Assembly (NCBI RefSeq): GCF_014190915.1
Contig: NZ_JACHVU010000003.1
Span: 496,001 to 560,000 of the forward strand
Length of the DNA stretch: 64,000 nt
Direction: 5' to 3'
Origin: Mycolicibacterium iranicum
Lineage (GTDB): Bacteria; Actinomycetota; Actinomycetes; Mycobacteriales; Mycobacteriaceae
Under the pieces are notes generated by a model. That model worked only from the letters and a program-made list of their open reading frames with translations. It was not told the DNA's origin and did no database searches. Of this stretch, positions 55,573 through 64,000 are shown piece after piece; position 1 is the stretch's first letter; each line of letters starts with the position of its first letter. Made by a program: the position numbers and the translations under genes.

Positions 55573-56526
55573 TTGACCTCGTCAACTCCGGCCGGCCGCA
55601 AAGTGGATCTCCCGTCGATGCAGCGCGGGGAGATCCGTGATCCCGCGCTGACCGCGGCGCTGCGCAAACTCGAGCTGACCGTGCGCCGCAAGCTCGACGG
55701 CGTCCTGCACGGCGATCACCTCGGGCTGCTCCCGGGCCCGGGCTCCGAGCCGGGGGAGTCGCGTGCCTATCAGCCCGGCGACGATGTGCGCCGGATGGAC
55801 TGGTCCGTCACGGCCCGCACGACCCACCCCCACGTGCGTCAGATGATCGCCGACCGCGAATTGGAGACGTGGCTGGTCGTCGACGTGTCGGCCAGCCTCG
55901 ACTTCGGCACCGCCGGGTGCGAGAAGCGCGACCTCGCGGTGGCCGCCGCCGCGTCGATCGCGTTCCTCAACAGCGGCGGCGGCAACCGCATCGGCGCGGT
56001 GATCTCCAACGGTGACACCGTGCGGCGCGTGCCGGCGCTGTCGGGCCGGATGCACGAGCAGGAACTGCTGCGGGCCATCGCCACCACGCCGCGGGCGCCG
56101 GTCGGGGTCCGCGGGGATCTCGCTGCGGCCATCGACTCGCTGCGCCGACCGGAGCGCCGGCGCGGGATGGCCGTGATCATCAGCGACTTCCTGGGGCCGA
56201 TCAACTGGATGCGCCCTCTGCGTGCCATCGCCGGGCGGCACGAGGTGCTGGGTATCGAGATCATCGACCCCCGCGATATCGAGCTGCCCGCAGTCGGCGA
56301 CGTCGTCCTGCAGGACACCGAGACCGGGCGTACCCGCGAATTCACCATCGACGAGCGTCTGCGTGCCGACTTCGAGAAGGCTGCGGCCGCCCATCGGGAC
56401 GAGGTGGCGCGCACACTGCGCCGCTGTGATGCGCCCCTGCTGACCCTGCGCACCGACCGCGACTGGATCGCCGACGTGGTCCGGTTCGTCGCGACCAGAC
56501 GCCGGGGCGCCCTGGCCAGCCGGTAG
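55573..56526 (+). CDS. DUF58 domain protein (Rv1480-like)
   Basis: 317-residue soluble protein with the DUF58 signature YQPGDDVRRMDWSVTARTTHPHVRQM and a partial VWA-like fold (TWLVVDVSASLDFGT, MAVIISDFLGP). Paired with MoxR ATPases in many bacteria, where such sets mature or insert other complexes. TTG start at 55573, 3 bp after moxR1. The predicted start gives the same length as remembered for Rv1480. Confidence 0.92.
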   Translation: MTSSTPAGRKVDLPSMQRGEIRDPALTAALRKLELTVRRKLDGVLHGDHLGLLPGPGSEPGESRAYQPGDDVRRMDWSVTARTTHPHVRQMIADRELETWLVVDVSASLDFGTAGCEKRDLAVAAAASIAFLNSGGGNRIGAVISNGDTVRRVPALSGRMHEQELLRAIATTPRAPVGVRGDLAAAIDSLRRPERRRGMAVIISDFLGPINWMRPLRAIAGRHEVLGIEIIDPRDIELPAVGDVVLQDTETGRTREFTIDERLRADFEKAAAAHRDEVARTLRRCDAPLLTLRTDRDWIADVVRFVATRRRGALASR

Positions 56527-56584
56527 CGGTTGCGCTCACAGCAGACAGACCAGAAGGCACTAACGACGAAATGACAAGTAACGC

Positions 56585-57592
56585 ATGACATTACCGTTGC
56601 TCGGACCCATGTCGCTCTCGGGATTCGAACACCCGTGGTTCTTCCTGTTCTTCTTTGTCGTCCTGGGGCTGATCGCGCTCTACGTCATCGTGCAGCTCTC
56701 GCGGCAGAAGCGGATGCTGCGCTTCGCCAACATGGAGCTGCTGGAGAGCGTCGCCCCCCAGCGGCCCAGCCGGCTGCGTCACCTTCCCGCGGTGCTGCTG
56801 ATCCTGTCGCTGGTGTCGTTCACGGTCGCCATGGCGGGCCCCACCCACGATGTGCGCATCCCCCGGAACCGTGCCGTGGTGATGCTCGTCGTCGACGTCT
56901 CGCAGTCGATGCGCGCGACCGACGTCGCCCCCAACCGGCTGGTCGCGGCGCAGGAAGCCGCCAAGCAGTTCGCCGATCAGCTCACCCCGGGCATCAACCT
57001 GGGTCTGATCGCCTATGCGGGCACGGCGACCGTGCTGGTGTCTCCGACCACCAACCGCGAGTCGACCAAGACCGCGATCGACAAGCTGCAGCTGGCCGAC
57101 CGCACCGCGACCGGTGAGGGCATCTTCACCGCCCTGCAGGCCGTCGCCACGGTCGGTGCGGTGATCGGCGGCGGCGACGAGCCCCCGCCCGCCCGCATCG
57201 TGCTGATGTCCGACGGCAAGGAGACCGTGCCGTCGAACCCGGACAACCCCAAGGGCGCCTACACGGCCGCGCGGACCGCCAAGGACCAGGGTGTGCCGAT
57301 CTCGACGGTGTCGTTCGGCACGCCCTACGGCTACGTCGAGATCAACGACCAGCGTCAGCCCGTCCCCGTCGACGACGAGATGCTCAAGAGGATCGCCGAC
57401 CTCTCCGGGGGTGAGGCGTTCACCGCGTCCAGCCTTGAGCAGCTCAAAGAGGTGTTCACCAACCTGCAGGAGCAGATCGGCTACGAGACGATCAAGGGCG
57501 ATGCCAGCGTCGGCTGGCTGCGGCTCGGCGCGGTCATCCTGGCCGCCGCGGCGCTGGGCGCCCTGCTCATCAATCGCCGGCTGCCGAACTAG
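56585..57592 (+). CDS. VWA-domain membrane protein (Rv1481-like)
   Basis: 335-residue integral membrane protein. Two N-terminal helices (about 19-38 and 67-84), a VWA domain (about 96-285) with MIDAS DVSQS (Asp104), and one C-terminal helix (about 310-328). [13 protein letters not shown] and [10 protein letters not shown] are further metal-site blocks. It completes the MoxR-DUF58-VWA set and ends 49 bp before fabG1. Confidence 0.92.
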   Translation: MTLPLLGPMSLSGFEHPWFFLFFFVVLGLIALYVIVQLSRQKRMLRFANMELLESVAPQRPSRLRHLPAVLLILSLVSFTVAMAGPTHDVRIPRNRAVVMLVVDVSQSMRATDVAPNRLVAAQEAAKQFADQLTPGINLGLIAYAGTATVLVSPTTNRESTKTAIDKLQLADRTATGEGIFTALQAVATVGAVIGGGDEPPPARIVLMSDGKETVPSNPDNPKGAYTAARTAKDQGVPISTVSFGTPYGYVEINDQRQPVPVDDEMLKRIADLSGGEAFTASSLEQLKEVFTNLQEQIGYETIKGDASVGWLRLGAVILAAAALGALLINRRLPN

Positions 57593-57594
57593 AG

Positions 57595-57611
57595 TTAAGG
57601 CGATTTCTTAA
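57595..57611. promoter_or_regulatory. Inverted repeat in the fabG1 leader
   Basis: TTAAG-N7-CTTAA, followed by TCTTAAGA, lies in the 49-bp gap before the fabG1 ATG. This position corresponds to the mabA-inhA promoter region of M. tuberculosis, where promoter changes raise InhA levels. TAAGTT at 57629 or so could be the -10 of a near-leaderless transcript. Confidence 0.4.
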
Positions 57612-58364
<753 letters not shown>

Positions 58365-58404
58365 GTCACGGCGTCACAGGCCACCACGACAGACAAGGAC
58401 TCAC

Positions 58405-59214
58405 ATGACAGGCATTCTCGAAGGCAAACGGATCCTCGTCACGGGGATCATCACCGACTCGTCGATCGCCTTCCACATCGCGAAGGTCGCCCAGGAGGCC
58501 GGCGCCGAGGTCATCTGCACCGGGTTCAACCGCATGCGGCTCATCGAGCGCATCCTCGAACGGCTGCCGTCCAAACCGCCTCTTCTGGAACTCGACGTCC
58601 AGGACGAGAGCCACCTGAACTCGCTGGCCGAGCGGGTGGGCGAGGTGATCGGCGCGGGCAACAAGCTCGACGGCGTCGTGCACTCCATCGGCTTCATGCC
58701 TCAGACCGGCATGGGGATCAATCCGTTCTTCGACGCCCCCTACGAGGACGTCGCCAAAGGCATTCACATCTCGGCCTATTCGTACGCCTCCCTGGCCAAA
58801 GCGGTGCTGCCGATCATGAACCCGGGCGGCGGCATCGTCGGGATGGACTTCGACCCCACGCGCGCCATGCCGGCCTACAACTGGATGACCGTGGCCAAGA
58901 GCGCGCTCGAATCGGTGAACCGGTTCGTCGCCCGCGAAGCCGGCAAGGTCGGCGTGCGTTCCAATCTGGTTGCCGCAGGCCCGATCCGCACCCTGGCGAT
59001 GAGTGCCATCGTCGGTGGCGCGCTCGGTGACGAGGCCGGCGCGCAGATGCAGCTCCTCGAAGAGGGCTGGGACCAGCGTGCCCCGCTGGGCTGGAACATG
59101 AAGGATCCGACGCCGGTGGCAAAGACCGTGTGCGCGTTGCTCTCCGATTGGCTTCCCGCCACCACGGGCACGATCGTCTTCGCCGACGGTGGAGCGAGCA
59201 CCCAGCTTCTGTGA
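58405..59214 (+). CDS. inhA: Enoyl-ACP reductase InhA
   Basis: NADH-dependent last step of the FAS-II cycle and the target of activated isoniazid. It has 269 residues, the same length as in M. tuberculosis. Residues often changed in resistant strains are the normal ones: Ile16, Ile21 and Ser94 (VVHSIGFMP). Catalytic Tyr158 and Lys165 (AYNWMTVAK) are present. The TGA overlaps the hemH GTG. Confidence 0.97.
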   Translation: MTGILEGKRILVTGIITDSSIAFHIAKVAQEAGAEVICTGFNRMRLIERILERLPSKPPLLELDVQDESHLNSLAERVGEVIGAGNKLDGVVHSIGFMPQTGMGINPFFDAPYEDVAKGIHISAYSYASLAKAVLPIMNPGGGIVGMDFDPTRAMPAYNWMTVAKSALESVNRFVAREAGKVGVRSNLVAAGPIRTLAMSAIVGGALGDEAGAQMQLLEEGWDQRAPLGWNMKDPTPVAKTVCALLSDWLPATTGTIVFADGGASTQLL

Positions 59215-60236
59215 CCGGTTTCGACGCTCTTCTGCTCCTGTCGTTCGGTGGCCCCGAGGGGCCCGAGCAGGTCATGCCGTTCCTGGAGAACGTGACCCGC
59301 GGGCGGGGGATCCCCAGGGAACGCCTCGAATCCGTGGCCGAGCACTACCTGCACTTCGGTGGCGTGTCGCCGATCAACGGCATCAACCGCGACCTGATCG
59401 CCGCGATCGAGGCCGAATTGGCGCACCGCGGAACCGAACTGCCGGTGTACTTCGGCAACCGCAACTGGGAGCCCTATATCGAGGACACCGTCGCGGCCAT
59501 GCGGGACAACGGTATTCGCCGTGCAGCGGTGTTCTCGACGTCGGCCTGGGGCGGGTATTCCGGGTGCACGCAATACCAGGAGGACATCGCCCGCGGCCGC
59601 GCCGCCGCCGGGCCCGACGCACCCGAACTGGTCAAGCTCCGCCAGTACTTCGACCATCCGCTGCTCGTCGAGATGTTCGCCGACGCCATCCGGGAGGCGG
59701 CGGCCACGCTGCCCGAAGAGCTGCGCGACCACGCGCGATTGGTCTTCACGGCGCACTCGATCCCGTTACGGGCCGCGTCCCGTTGCGGGCCAGACCTTTA
59801 CGAACGCCAGGTCGGGTACACCGCCGGGCTCGTGGCCGCCGCCGCTGGCTACCGTGAGTACGACCAGGTGTGGCAGTCCCGGTCGGGCCCGCCCCAGGTC
59901 CCGTGGCTGGAGCCCGACGTCGGTGACCACCTCGACGTGCTGGCCGGCAACGGCACTCGCGCGGTCATCGTGTGTCCGGTGGGCTTCGTGGCCGACCACA
60001 TCGAGGTGGTCTGGGATCTCGACAGCGAACTCGCCGAGCAGGCCGCCGAGGCCGGCATCGCGTTCGCCCGTGCGACGACACCGAACGCACAGCCGCGCTT
60101 CGCGCAGCTCGCCGTCGATCTGCTCGACGAAGTGCGGCACGGCCGTGCGCCCCTGCGCGTCAGCGGATCCGAGCCGGTGCCCGGCTACGGCAGCAGCGTC
60201 AACGGCGCGCTGTGCACCCCGTCCTGTGGCGTCTGA
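59211..60236 (+). CDS. hemH: Ferrochelatase
   Basis: Inserts iron into porphyrin (coproporphyrin in the Gram-positive route). It has 341 residues. [26 protein letters not shown] opens the protein, with [15 protein letters not shown] and [15 protein letters not shown] holding the catalytic histidine. The C-terminus ALCTPSCGV is cysteine-rich, fitting the [2Fe-2S] cluster found in mycobacterial ferrochelatases. GTG start overlaps the inhA stop. The stop codon is the first three bases of the 29-bp repeat array. Confidence 0.95.
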   Translation: MTGFDALLLLSFGGPEGPEQVMPFLENVTRGRGIPRERLESVAEHYLHFGGVSPINGINRDLIAAIEAELAHRGTELPVYFGNRNWEPYIEDTVAAMRDNGIRRAAVFSTSAWGGYSGCTQYQEDIARGRAAAGPDAPELVKLRQYFDHPLLVEMFADAIREAAATLPEELRDHARLVFTAHSIPLRAASRCGPDLYERQVGYTAGLVAAAAGYREYDQVWQSRSGPPQVPWLEPDVGDHLDVLAGNGTRAVIVCPVGFVADHIEVVWDLDSELAEQAAEAGIAFARATTPNAQPRFAQLAVDLLDEVRHGRAPLRVSGSEPVPGYGSSVNGALCTPSCGV

Positions 60237-60378
60237 TGCTCCTCGCGCGAGCGCTCGTCGTCTGATGCTCCTCGCGCGAGCGCTCGTCGTCTGATGCTCC
60301 TCGCGCAAGCGCTCGTCGTCTCGTGCTCCTCGCGCAAGCGCTCGTCGTCTGATGCTCCTCGCGCAAGCGCTCGTCGTC
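60234..60378. repeat. Five-copy 29-bp tandem repeat at the hemH 3' end
   Basis: Five copies, no spacers: 60234, 60263, 60292, 60321 and 60350. The core is CTCCTCGCGCAAGCGCTCG (or GCGCGAGCG in copies 1-2), each copy beginning TGATG except copy 4 (TCGTG). It fills the whole gap between hemH and the convergent Rv1486c-like gene. The core contains near-palindromic GCGCAAGCGC. Confidence 0.95.
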
Positions 60379-60383
60379 GGCGC

Positions 60384-61253
60384 CTAGTTCTTCCAGGCGG
60401 AGTGCAGGATCGCGTCCACCGCGGCCAGGCGCGCCGACCGCACGACGGAGCTGAGCGGGCGCAGCGCGTCGCTGGCCAGCTGGAACTCCGAGGAACTCTG
60501 CAGGCCGATCGGGATCAGCCCCGAACTGACGGTGATGATGGCGTCGACGTGTGCGGCGTTCTCCAGTACCCGGATCGCGCGGGTCGGTGCGTGGTCGGGG
60601 ATGCGGTGGGCCCGCGTCGAGTCGAGGACCTGCTCCACGAGCCTGCGGGGATCGGTGATGTCGCCGGCCGGGGCGCCGGCGCGCAGGGCGCCCAGGGCAT
60701 CTGCTGCCGAACGCACCGCGTCGCGCAACTCGTACTCGGCTTCCCCGAGGTCGAAGTGGCCGGCCGGGGGTGCGGAGGAGAACGAATAGACCGTCCAGGA
60801 CAGCCCGCTCAGTTCGGCCTCGTACTCGAATTCGTCGTCGGGATCGGGCGTGTCGGAGAAGCTGTCCTCGTATTCGAAGTCGGGCACCAGGCCGATGGCC
60901 CCGTGCAGACCGTTGACGACCACGGCCTCGCCCGCGGCGATGGCGTCACGGCCGAACTGGGTGCCCGGCGGGAGGCCCCGCACGTCACCGGGCACAGGCA
61001 GCGCAAGGGAGATGGACGGCTGATGGGTGCCCCGCGCGGACGCGGTGCGCATCGTCTGCAGGAGCGAGACCGAGGCGGCGTCCTCGAGGTCGGGCCACGA
61101 CAGCCCGGTGCGCTCGGCGGCGGCGGAATCGTAAGCCGTCACCGAATGCCTTGTCGTCCATTGGGATAACGCGTCCAGGACGTCGTCAGGCGCGGCCGCG
61201 CCTGCCAGCCAGGCGTTGGCCCACACCGTCAGCGAAACACTCGGGCACCACAT
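60384..61253 (-). CDS. Conserved protein of unknown function (Rv1486c-like)
   Basis: 289 residues, no signal peptide or membrane helix. [20 protein letters not shown] is a distinctive N-terminus; an acidic middle segment ([21 protein letters not shown], about 140-155) and an Ala/Leu-rich C-terminal half follow. ATG 61253 was chosen over 61280 because MWCPSV fits the remembered length. Convergent with hemH, divergent from the NfeD-like gene. I recognise no enzymatic motif. Confidence 0.8.
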   Translation of the reverse strand: MWCPSVSLTVWANAWLAGAAAPDDVLDALSQWTTRHSVTAYDSAAAERTGLSWPDLEDAASVSLLQTMRTASARGTHQPSISLALPVPGDVRGLPPGTQFGRDAIAAGEAVVVNGLHGAIGLVPDFEYEDSFSDTPDPDDEFEYEAELSGLSWTVYSFSSAPPAGHFDLGEAEYELRDAVRSAADALGALRAGAPAGDITDPRRLVEQVLDSTRAHRIPDHAPTRAIRVLENAAHVDAIITVSSGLIPIGLQSSSEFQLASDALRPLSSVVRSARLAAVDAILHSAWKN

Positions 61254-61312
61254 GATGGCTGCAGTGTAGTTGTTAGCCACTCATCCGGTCTGCTGCGCGA
61301 TAGGGTGGCGGC

Positions 61313-61747
61313 ATGCCCGTCTCGTTGATCTGGCTGATCGCAGCATTGGCGCTCGCCGGCGCGGAGGCACTGACCGGCGATCTCTTTCTGCTCATGCTCA
61401 GCGGCGGGGCGCTGGCCGCGGCGGGGTCGAGCTTCCTGTTCGACTGGCCGATCTGGGCTGACGGCATCGTCTTCCTGCTGGTCTCCGTCCTGCTGCTGGT
61501 CGGGGTGCGCCCGGCGCTGCGCCGGCGGATGCAGTCCGGCAAAGGTCTTCCGGAACCCGTCAGAGCGCTGGAGGGCAAGAGCGCGCTTGTCCTCGACCGG
61601 GTCGCCCGCCACGAGGGTCAGGTGAAACTCGACGGCGAGGTGTGGACGGCAAGGCCCTACAACGAGAACGACGTGTTCGAGCCCGGCGACCAGGTGACCG
61701 TCGTACACATCGACGGAGCCACCGCGGTCGTCGGCAAGATCGCCTGA
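61313..61747 (+). CDS. NfeD-like membrane protein
   Basis: 144 residues: two or three N-terminal membrane segments (about 3-65) and a C-terminal OB-fold (about 85-144, GKSALVLDRVARHEGQVKLDGEVWTAR) typical of NfeD. NfeD proteins pair with SPFH proteins to organise membrane domains, and the SPFH gene is 13 bp downstream. Confidence 0.92.
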   Translation: MPVSLIWLIAALALAGAEALTGDLFLLMLSGGALAAAGSSFLFDWPIWADGIVFLLVSVLLLVGVRPALRRRMQSGKGLPEPVRALEGKSALVLDRVARHEGQVKLDGEVWTARPYNENDVFEPGDQVTVVHIDGATAVVGKIA

Positions 61748-61760
61748 GAAGGAGGCTGTT

Positions 61761-62978
61761 GTGGACGGTGCTGTCGCAGGACTGATCCTGCTCGCCGTGT
61801 TGGTGGTGTTCGCCGCGATCATCGTCGCGAAGTCGGTGGCGTTGATCCCGCAGGCCGAGGCCGCGGTCATCGAGCGCCTCGGCCGCTACAGCAAGACGGT
61901 GTCGGGCCAGCTCACCCTGCTGCTGCCTTTCGTCGACAAGATCCGTGCACGCGTCGACCTGCGCGAGCGCGTCGTGTCGTTCCCGCCGCAGCCGGTGATC
62001 ACCGAGGACAACCTGACGGTCAACATCGACACCGTCGTGTACTTCCAGGTCACCAATCCCCAGGCGGCCGTCTACCAGATCAGCAACTACATCGTGGGCG
62101 TCGAACAGCTGACCACCACGACGCTGCGCAATGTCGTCGGCGGCATGACGCTCGAACAGACGCTCACCTCGCGCGACTCCATCAACGGCCAGCTGCGCGG
62201 GGTGCTCGACGAGGCGACCGGCCGCTGGGGGTTGCGCGTGGCCCGCGTCGAACTCCGCAGCATCGACCCGCCGCCGTCGATCCAGGACTCGATGGAAAAG
62301 CAGATGCGCGCGGACCGGGAGAAGCGCGCGATGATCCTCACGGCCGAGGGCAACCGCGAAGCCTCGATCAAGCAGGCGGAGGGTCAGAAGCAGGCACAGA
62401 TCCTGGCCGCCGAGGGCGCCAAGCAGGCCGCGATCCTGGCTGCGGAAGCCGACCGGCAGTCGCGCATGCTGCGCGCTCAGGGCGAACGGGCTGCGGCCTA
62501 CCTGCAGGCGCAGGGCCAGGCGAAGGCCATCGAGAAGACCTTCGCCGCGATCAAGGCGGGCCGCCCGACCCCGGAGATGCTGGCCTACCAGTACCTTCAG
62601 ACCCTGCCGCAGATGGCCAAGGGCGAGGCGAACAAGGTGTGGCTGGTGCCGAGCGATTTCGGTTCGGCACTGCAGGGTTTCACCAAGATGCTGGGCGCGC
62701 CGGGGGAGGACGGGGTGTTCCGCTACACCCCGTCGCCGATCGAGGAGAGTCTGGCCCGGCCGGAGGACGACTCCGAGGAGGTCGCCGACTGGTTCTCCAC
62801 CGAGACCGACCCGGCCATCGCCGAAGCGGTCGCCAAGGCCGAGGCGGAGGCTCGCATCCCGGTCCCGGGCTCCCTCGACGGGCCCCGGCAGTACCCGCCC
62901 CTCTCGCAGCAGGCGCAGCCGCCGGCGACGGACTACGCCCAGCCTCCGACGGGCCGGCACGGATCGCCTGAGCAGTGA
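61761..62978 (+). CDS. SPFH/Band 7 (stomatin-like) protein
   Basis: 405 residues. N-terminal membrane segment (about 4-24), SPFH domain (about 25-190, with AEAAVIERLGRYSKTVSGQ and DTVVYFQVTNPQAAVYQI) and coiled coil (about 195-270, rich in EAxxKQAEGQKQAQILAAEG repeats). The C-terminal part is Pro/Gln-rich. Partner of the NfeD-like protein. GTG start with AAGGAGG upstream, a near-perfect ribosome site. Confidence 0.94.
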   Translation: MDGAVAGLILLAVLVVFAAIIVAKSVALIPQAEAAVIERLGRYSKTVSGQLTLLLPFVDKIRARVDLRERVVSFPPQPVITEDNLTVNIDTVVYFQVTNPQAAVYQISNYIVGVEQLTTTTLRNVVGGMTLEQTLTSRDSINGQLRGVLDEATGRWGLRVARVELRSIDPPPSIQDSMEKQMRADREKRAMILTAEGNREASIKQAEGQKQAQILAAEGAKQAAILAAEADRQSRMLRAQGERAAAYLQAQGQAKAIEKTFAAIKAGRPTPEMLAYQYLQTLPQMAKGEANKVWLVPSDFGSALQGFTKMLGAPGEDGVFRYTPSPIEESLARPEDDSEEVADWFSTETDPAIAEAVAKAEAEARIPVPGSLDGPRQYPPLSQQAQPPATDYAQPPTGRHGSPEQ

Positions 62979-63337
62979 GCGCGCTGACGTCGGGGCGCGC
63001 CTACGCAGTGTTGGCGGCTTTTCAGGCCGCCGACGCGGCCGCCTGCGTCGGCCCGATCGGACCGATCAAAAAAGCGTTCGACGACGTCGGCGTCCCGGAG
63101 GAGCTGCGGAGGGGGATCCCGATCGTGAAGGCGGCCAGCGCCGTCGGGCTGCTCTCGGTCTTCCGGTTCCCCGCGCTGGCACGGCTCACCACCTTCATGC
63201 TGACGATCTATTTCGTGCTGGCGGTGGGCTCGCACCTGCGCGTCAAGGACTGGAGTCCCAACCTTGCCGCGGCGTCGACGTTCCTGCTGCTGTTCGCCAC
63301 GATGACGGCGAAGGGGCCCGAGGTCAGGGGGCGCTGA
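62975..63337 (+). CDS. DoxX-like membrane protein (Rv1489-like)
   Basis: 120 residues with about four membrane segments (for example TFMLTIYFVLAVGSHLRV and AASTFLLLFATMTA). Resembles DoxX_2-type small membrane proteins. GTG start overlaps the SPFH stop, so it belongs to the NfeD-SPFH unit. Its last 14 bp overlap the convergent TVP38-like gene. Confidence 0.75.
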   Translation: MSALTSGRAYAVLAAFQAADAAACVGPIGPIKKAFDDVGVPEELRRGIPIVKAASAVGLLSVFRFPALARLTTFMLTIYFVLAVGSHLRVKDWSPNLAAASTFLLLFATMTAKGPEVRGR

Positions 63338-63992
63338 CCGGTTCGTGTGCGCGGCGGTGTCTGCGGATCTCGTAGGCCAGGCCCGCCATCCCGATGCCGG
63401 CGGTACACGCCGACACCAGCACCAGCAGCGGGCTGACCCGCCCGGTCAGTGCGTCACCGAGAATGACGATGGCCGCCGTCCCGGGCAGCACGCCGAAGAA
63501 CGTGGCCAGGGTGTAGGGGATCACCCGCACCGCGGACGCGCCCGCGGCGTAGTTGAGTACCGAGAAGGGGACCGCAGGGATCATCCTGGTGGCCAGCACG
63601 ACGGGCCAGCCGCGGGCGCGCAGCCGCCGGTCGATGGCCTCGACGCGGGGATGGGAGACCCACCGGCTGACCTGCCAGCCGGCCGAGCGGACCAGCAGCA
63701 GCGCGATCACCGCGCTGATTGTGCTGGCGGCGACGGCGATCGGGATGCCCAGCACCGGCCCGAACAGCAGCCCGGCGGCGAGCGTGAAAGCCGTGCGGGG
63801 GAACGGGAATACCGTCATCACCACGTGCGCGGCGAAGAAGGCCAGGGGAAACCACGCCCCGACCGACGTGGCCCAGTCCCGCAGCTGCACCGCGGTGGGC
63901 AACGGCACCAGCAGCGCAACTGCGACGAGAATCACAATCGCGGCCACCAGTGCCACGAGGCGCCTGCGCGGGACCGTCCGCAGCGTGACCAC
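63324..63992 (-). CDS. TVP38/TMEM64 (DedA-superfamily) membrane protein
   Basis: 222 residues with five or six membrane segments. FPRTAFTLAAGLLFGPVLGIPIAVAAST is the SNARE-associated (VTT) domain signature; the loop has WVSHPRVEAIDRRLRARGWPVVLATRMIPAVPFSVLNYAAG. Family members act in lipid scrambling or stress; the role here is not known. GTG start at 63992, 8 bp from the window end, so an upstream start cannot be excluded. Corresponds to Rv1491c by position. Confidence 0.88.
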   Translation of the reverse strand: MVTLRTVPRRRLVALVAAIVILVAVALLVPLPTAVQLRDWATSVGAWFPLAFFAAHVVMTVFPFPRTAFTLAAGLLFGPVLGIPIAVAASTISAVIALLLVRSAGWQVSRWVSHPRVEAIDRRLRARGWPVVLATRMIPAVPFSVLNYAAGASAVRVIPYTLATFFGVLPGTAAIVILGDALTGRVSPLLVLVSACTAGIGMAGLAYEIRRHRRAHEPVSAP

Positions 63993-64000
63993 GACCGCCG

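Noticed and set aside
60234..60378. CRISPR array
   Set aside because: The 29-bp copies are directly joined with no spacers, and no cas genes are nearby.

Overview
The window reads as chromosome of a fast-growing mycobacterium (Mycolicibacterium type). It is very GC-rich and gene-dense, GTG starts are frequent, and 4-base ATGA/GTGA start-stop overlaps are common. From memory, the gene order follows the M. tuberculosis stretch from ribC to Rv1491c almost gene for gene. The PE_PGRS genes that interrupt that stretch in M. tuberculosis are absent. A phosphoenolpyruvate carboxylase, a gamma-glutamyltransferase and an intein-free SufB are present. No tRNA, rRNA, insertion sequence, prophage or CRISPR array was seen.

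Layout. 1-3.9 kb: an LLM-type flavin oxidoreductase cut by the left edge, then the riboflavin operon ribC-ribBA-ribH and a PH-domain membrane protein. 3.9-11 kb: a lipoprotein gamma-glutamyltransferase, then uvrC-rapZ-yvcK-whiA. 11-13.3 kb: a ThrE-type exporter divergent from a signal-less solute-binding protein. 13.3-19.5 kb: gap-pgk-tpiA-secG-ppc. 19.5-26.5 kb (minus): the pentose phosphate operon tkt-tal-zwf-opcA-pgl plus a small coiled-coil protein. 26.7-30.5 kb: heme o synthase, quinone oxidoreductase, an ATP-grasp protein and heme A synthase. 30.5-31.9 kb: a TetR regulator divergent from a PhlG-like hydrolase. 31.8-35.3 kb (minus): an ABC exporter and the mannosyltransferase MptB. 35.4-41.7 kb: sufR-sufB-sufD-sufC-sufS-sufU-sufT. 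41.7-44.4 kb: a membrane protein and a secreted family 16 glycoside hydrolase behind a 470-bp AT-richer gap. 44.4-51.9 kb: thioredoxin, EchA12, an ABC-F protein, a small HTH protein, the acn-tetR pair and an Rv1476-type membrane protein. 52-57.6 kb: ripA-ripB-moxR1-DUF58-VWA. 57.6-60.2 kb: fabG1-inhA-hemH. 60.4-64 kb: an Rv1486c homologue, NfeD-like and SPFH proteins, a DoxX-like protein and a TVP38-family protein.

Most genes are core. They cover glycolysis and the pentose phosphate shunt, riboflavin and heme synthesis, Fe-S assembly (whose product aconitase needs), cell-wall hydrolysis and mycolic-acid FAS-II. The more unusual signals are regulatory or repetitive. An AcnR-like operator lies in front of acn. 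A SufR-type site lies across the likely sufR start. Twin 20-bp operators sit between the TetR and hydrolase genes. A five-copy 29-bp tandem repeat begins at the hemH stop, with relatives in the opcA and zwf leaders. In-frame tandem repeats extend the ends of UvrC and YvcK.

Family names, M. tuberculosis counterparts and published motifs come from memory. No database search or calculation was run.
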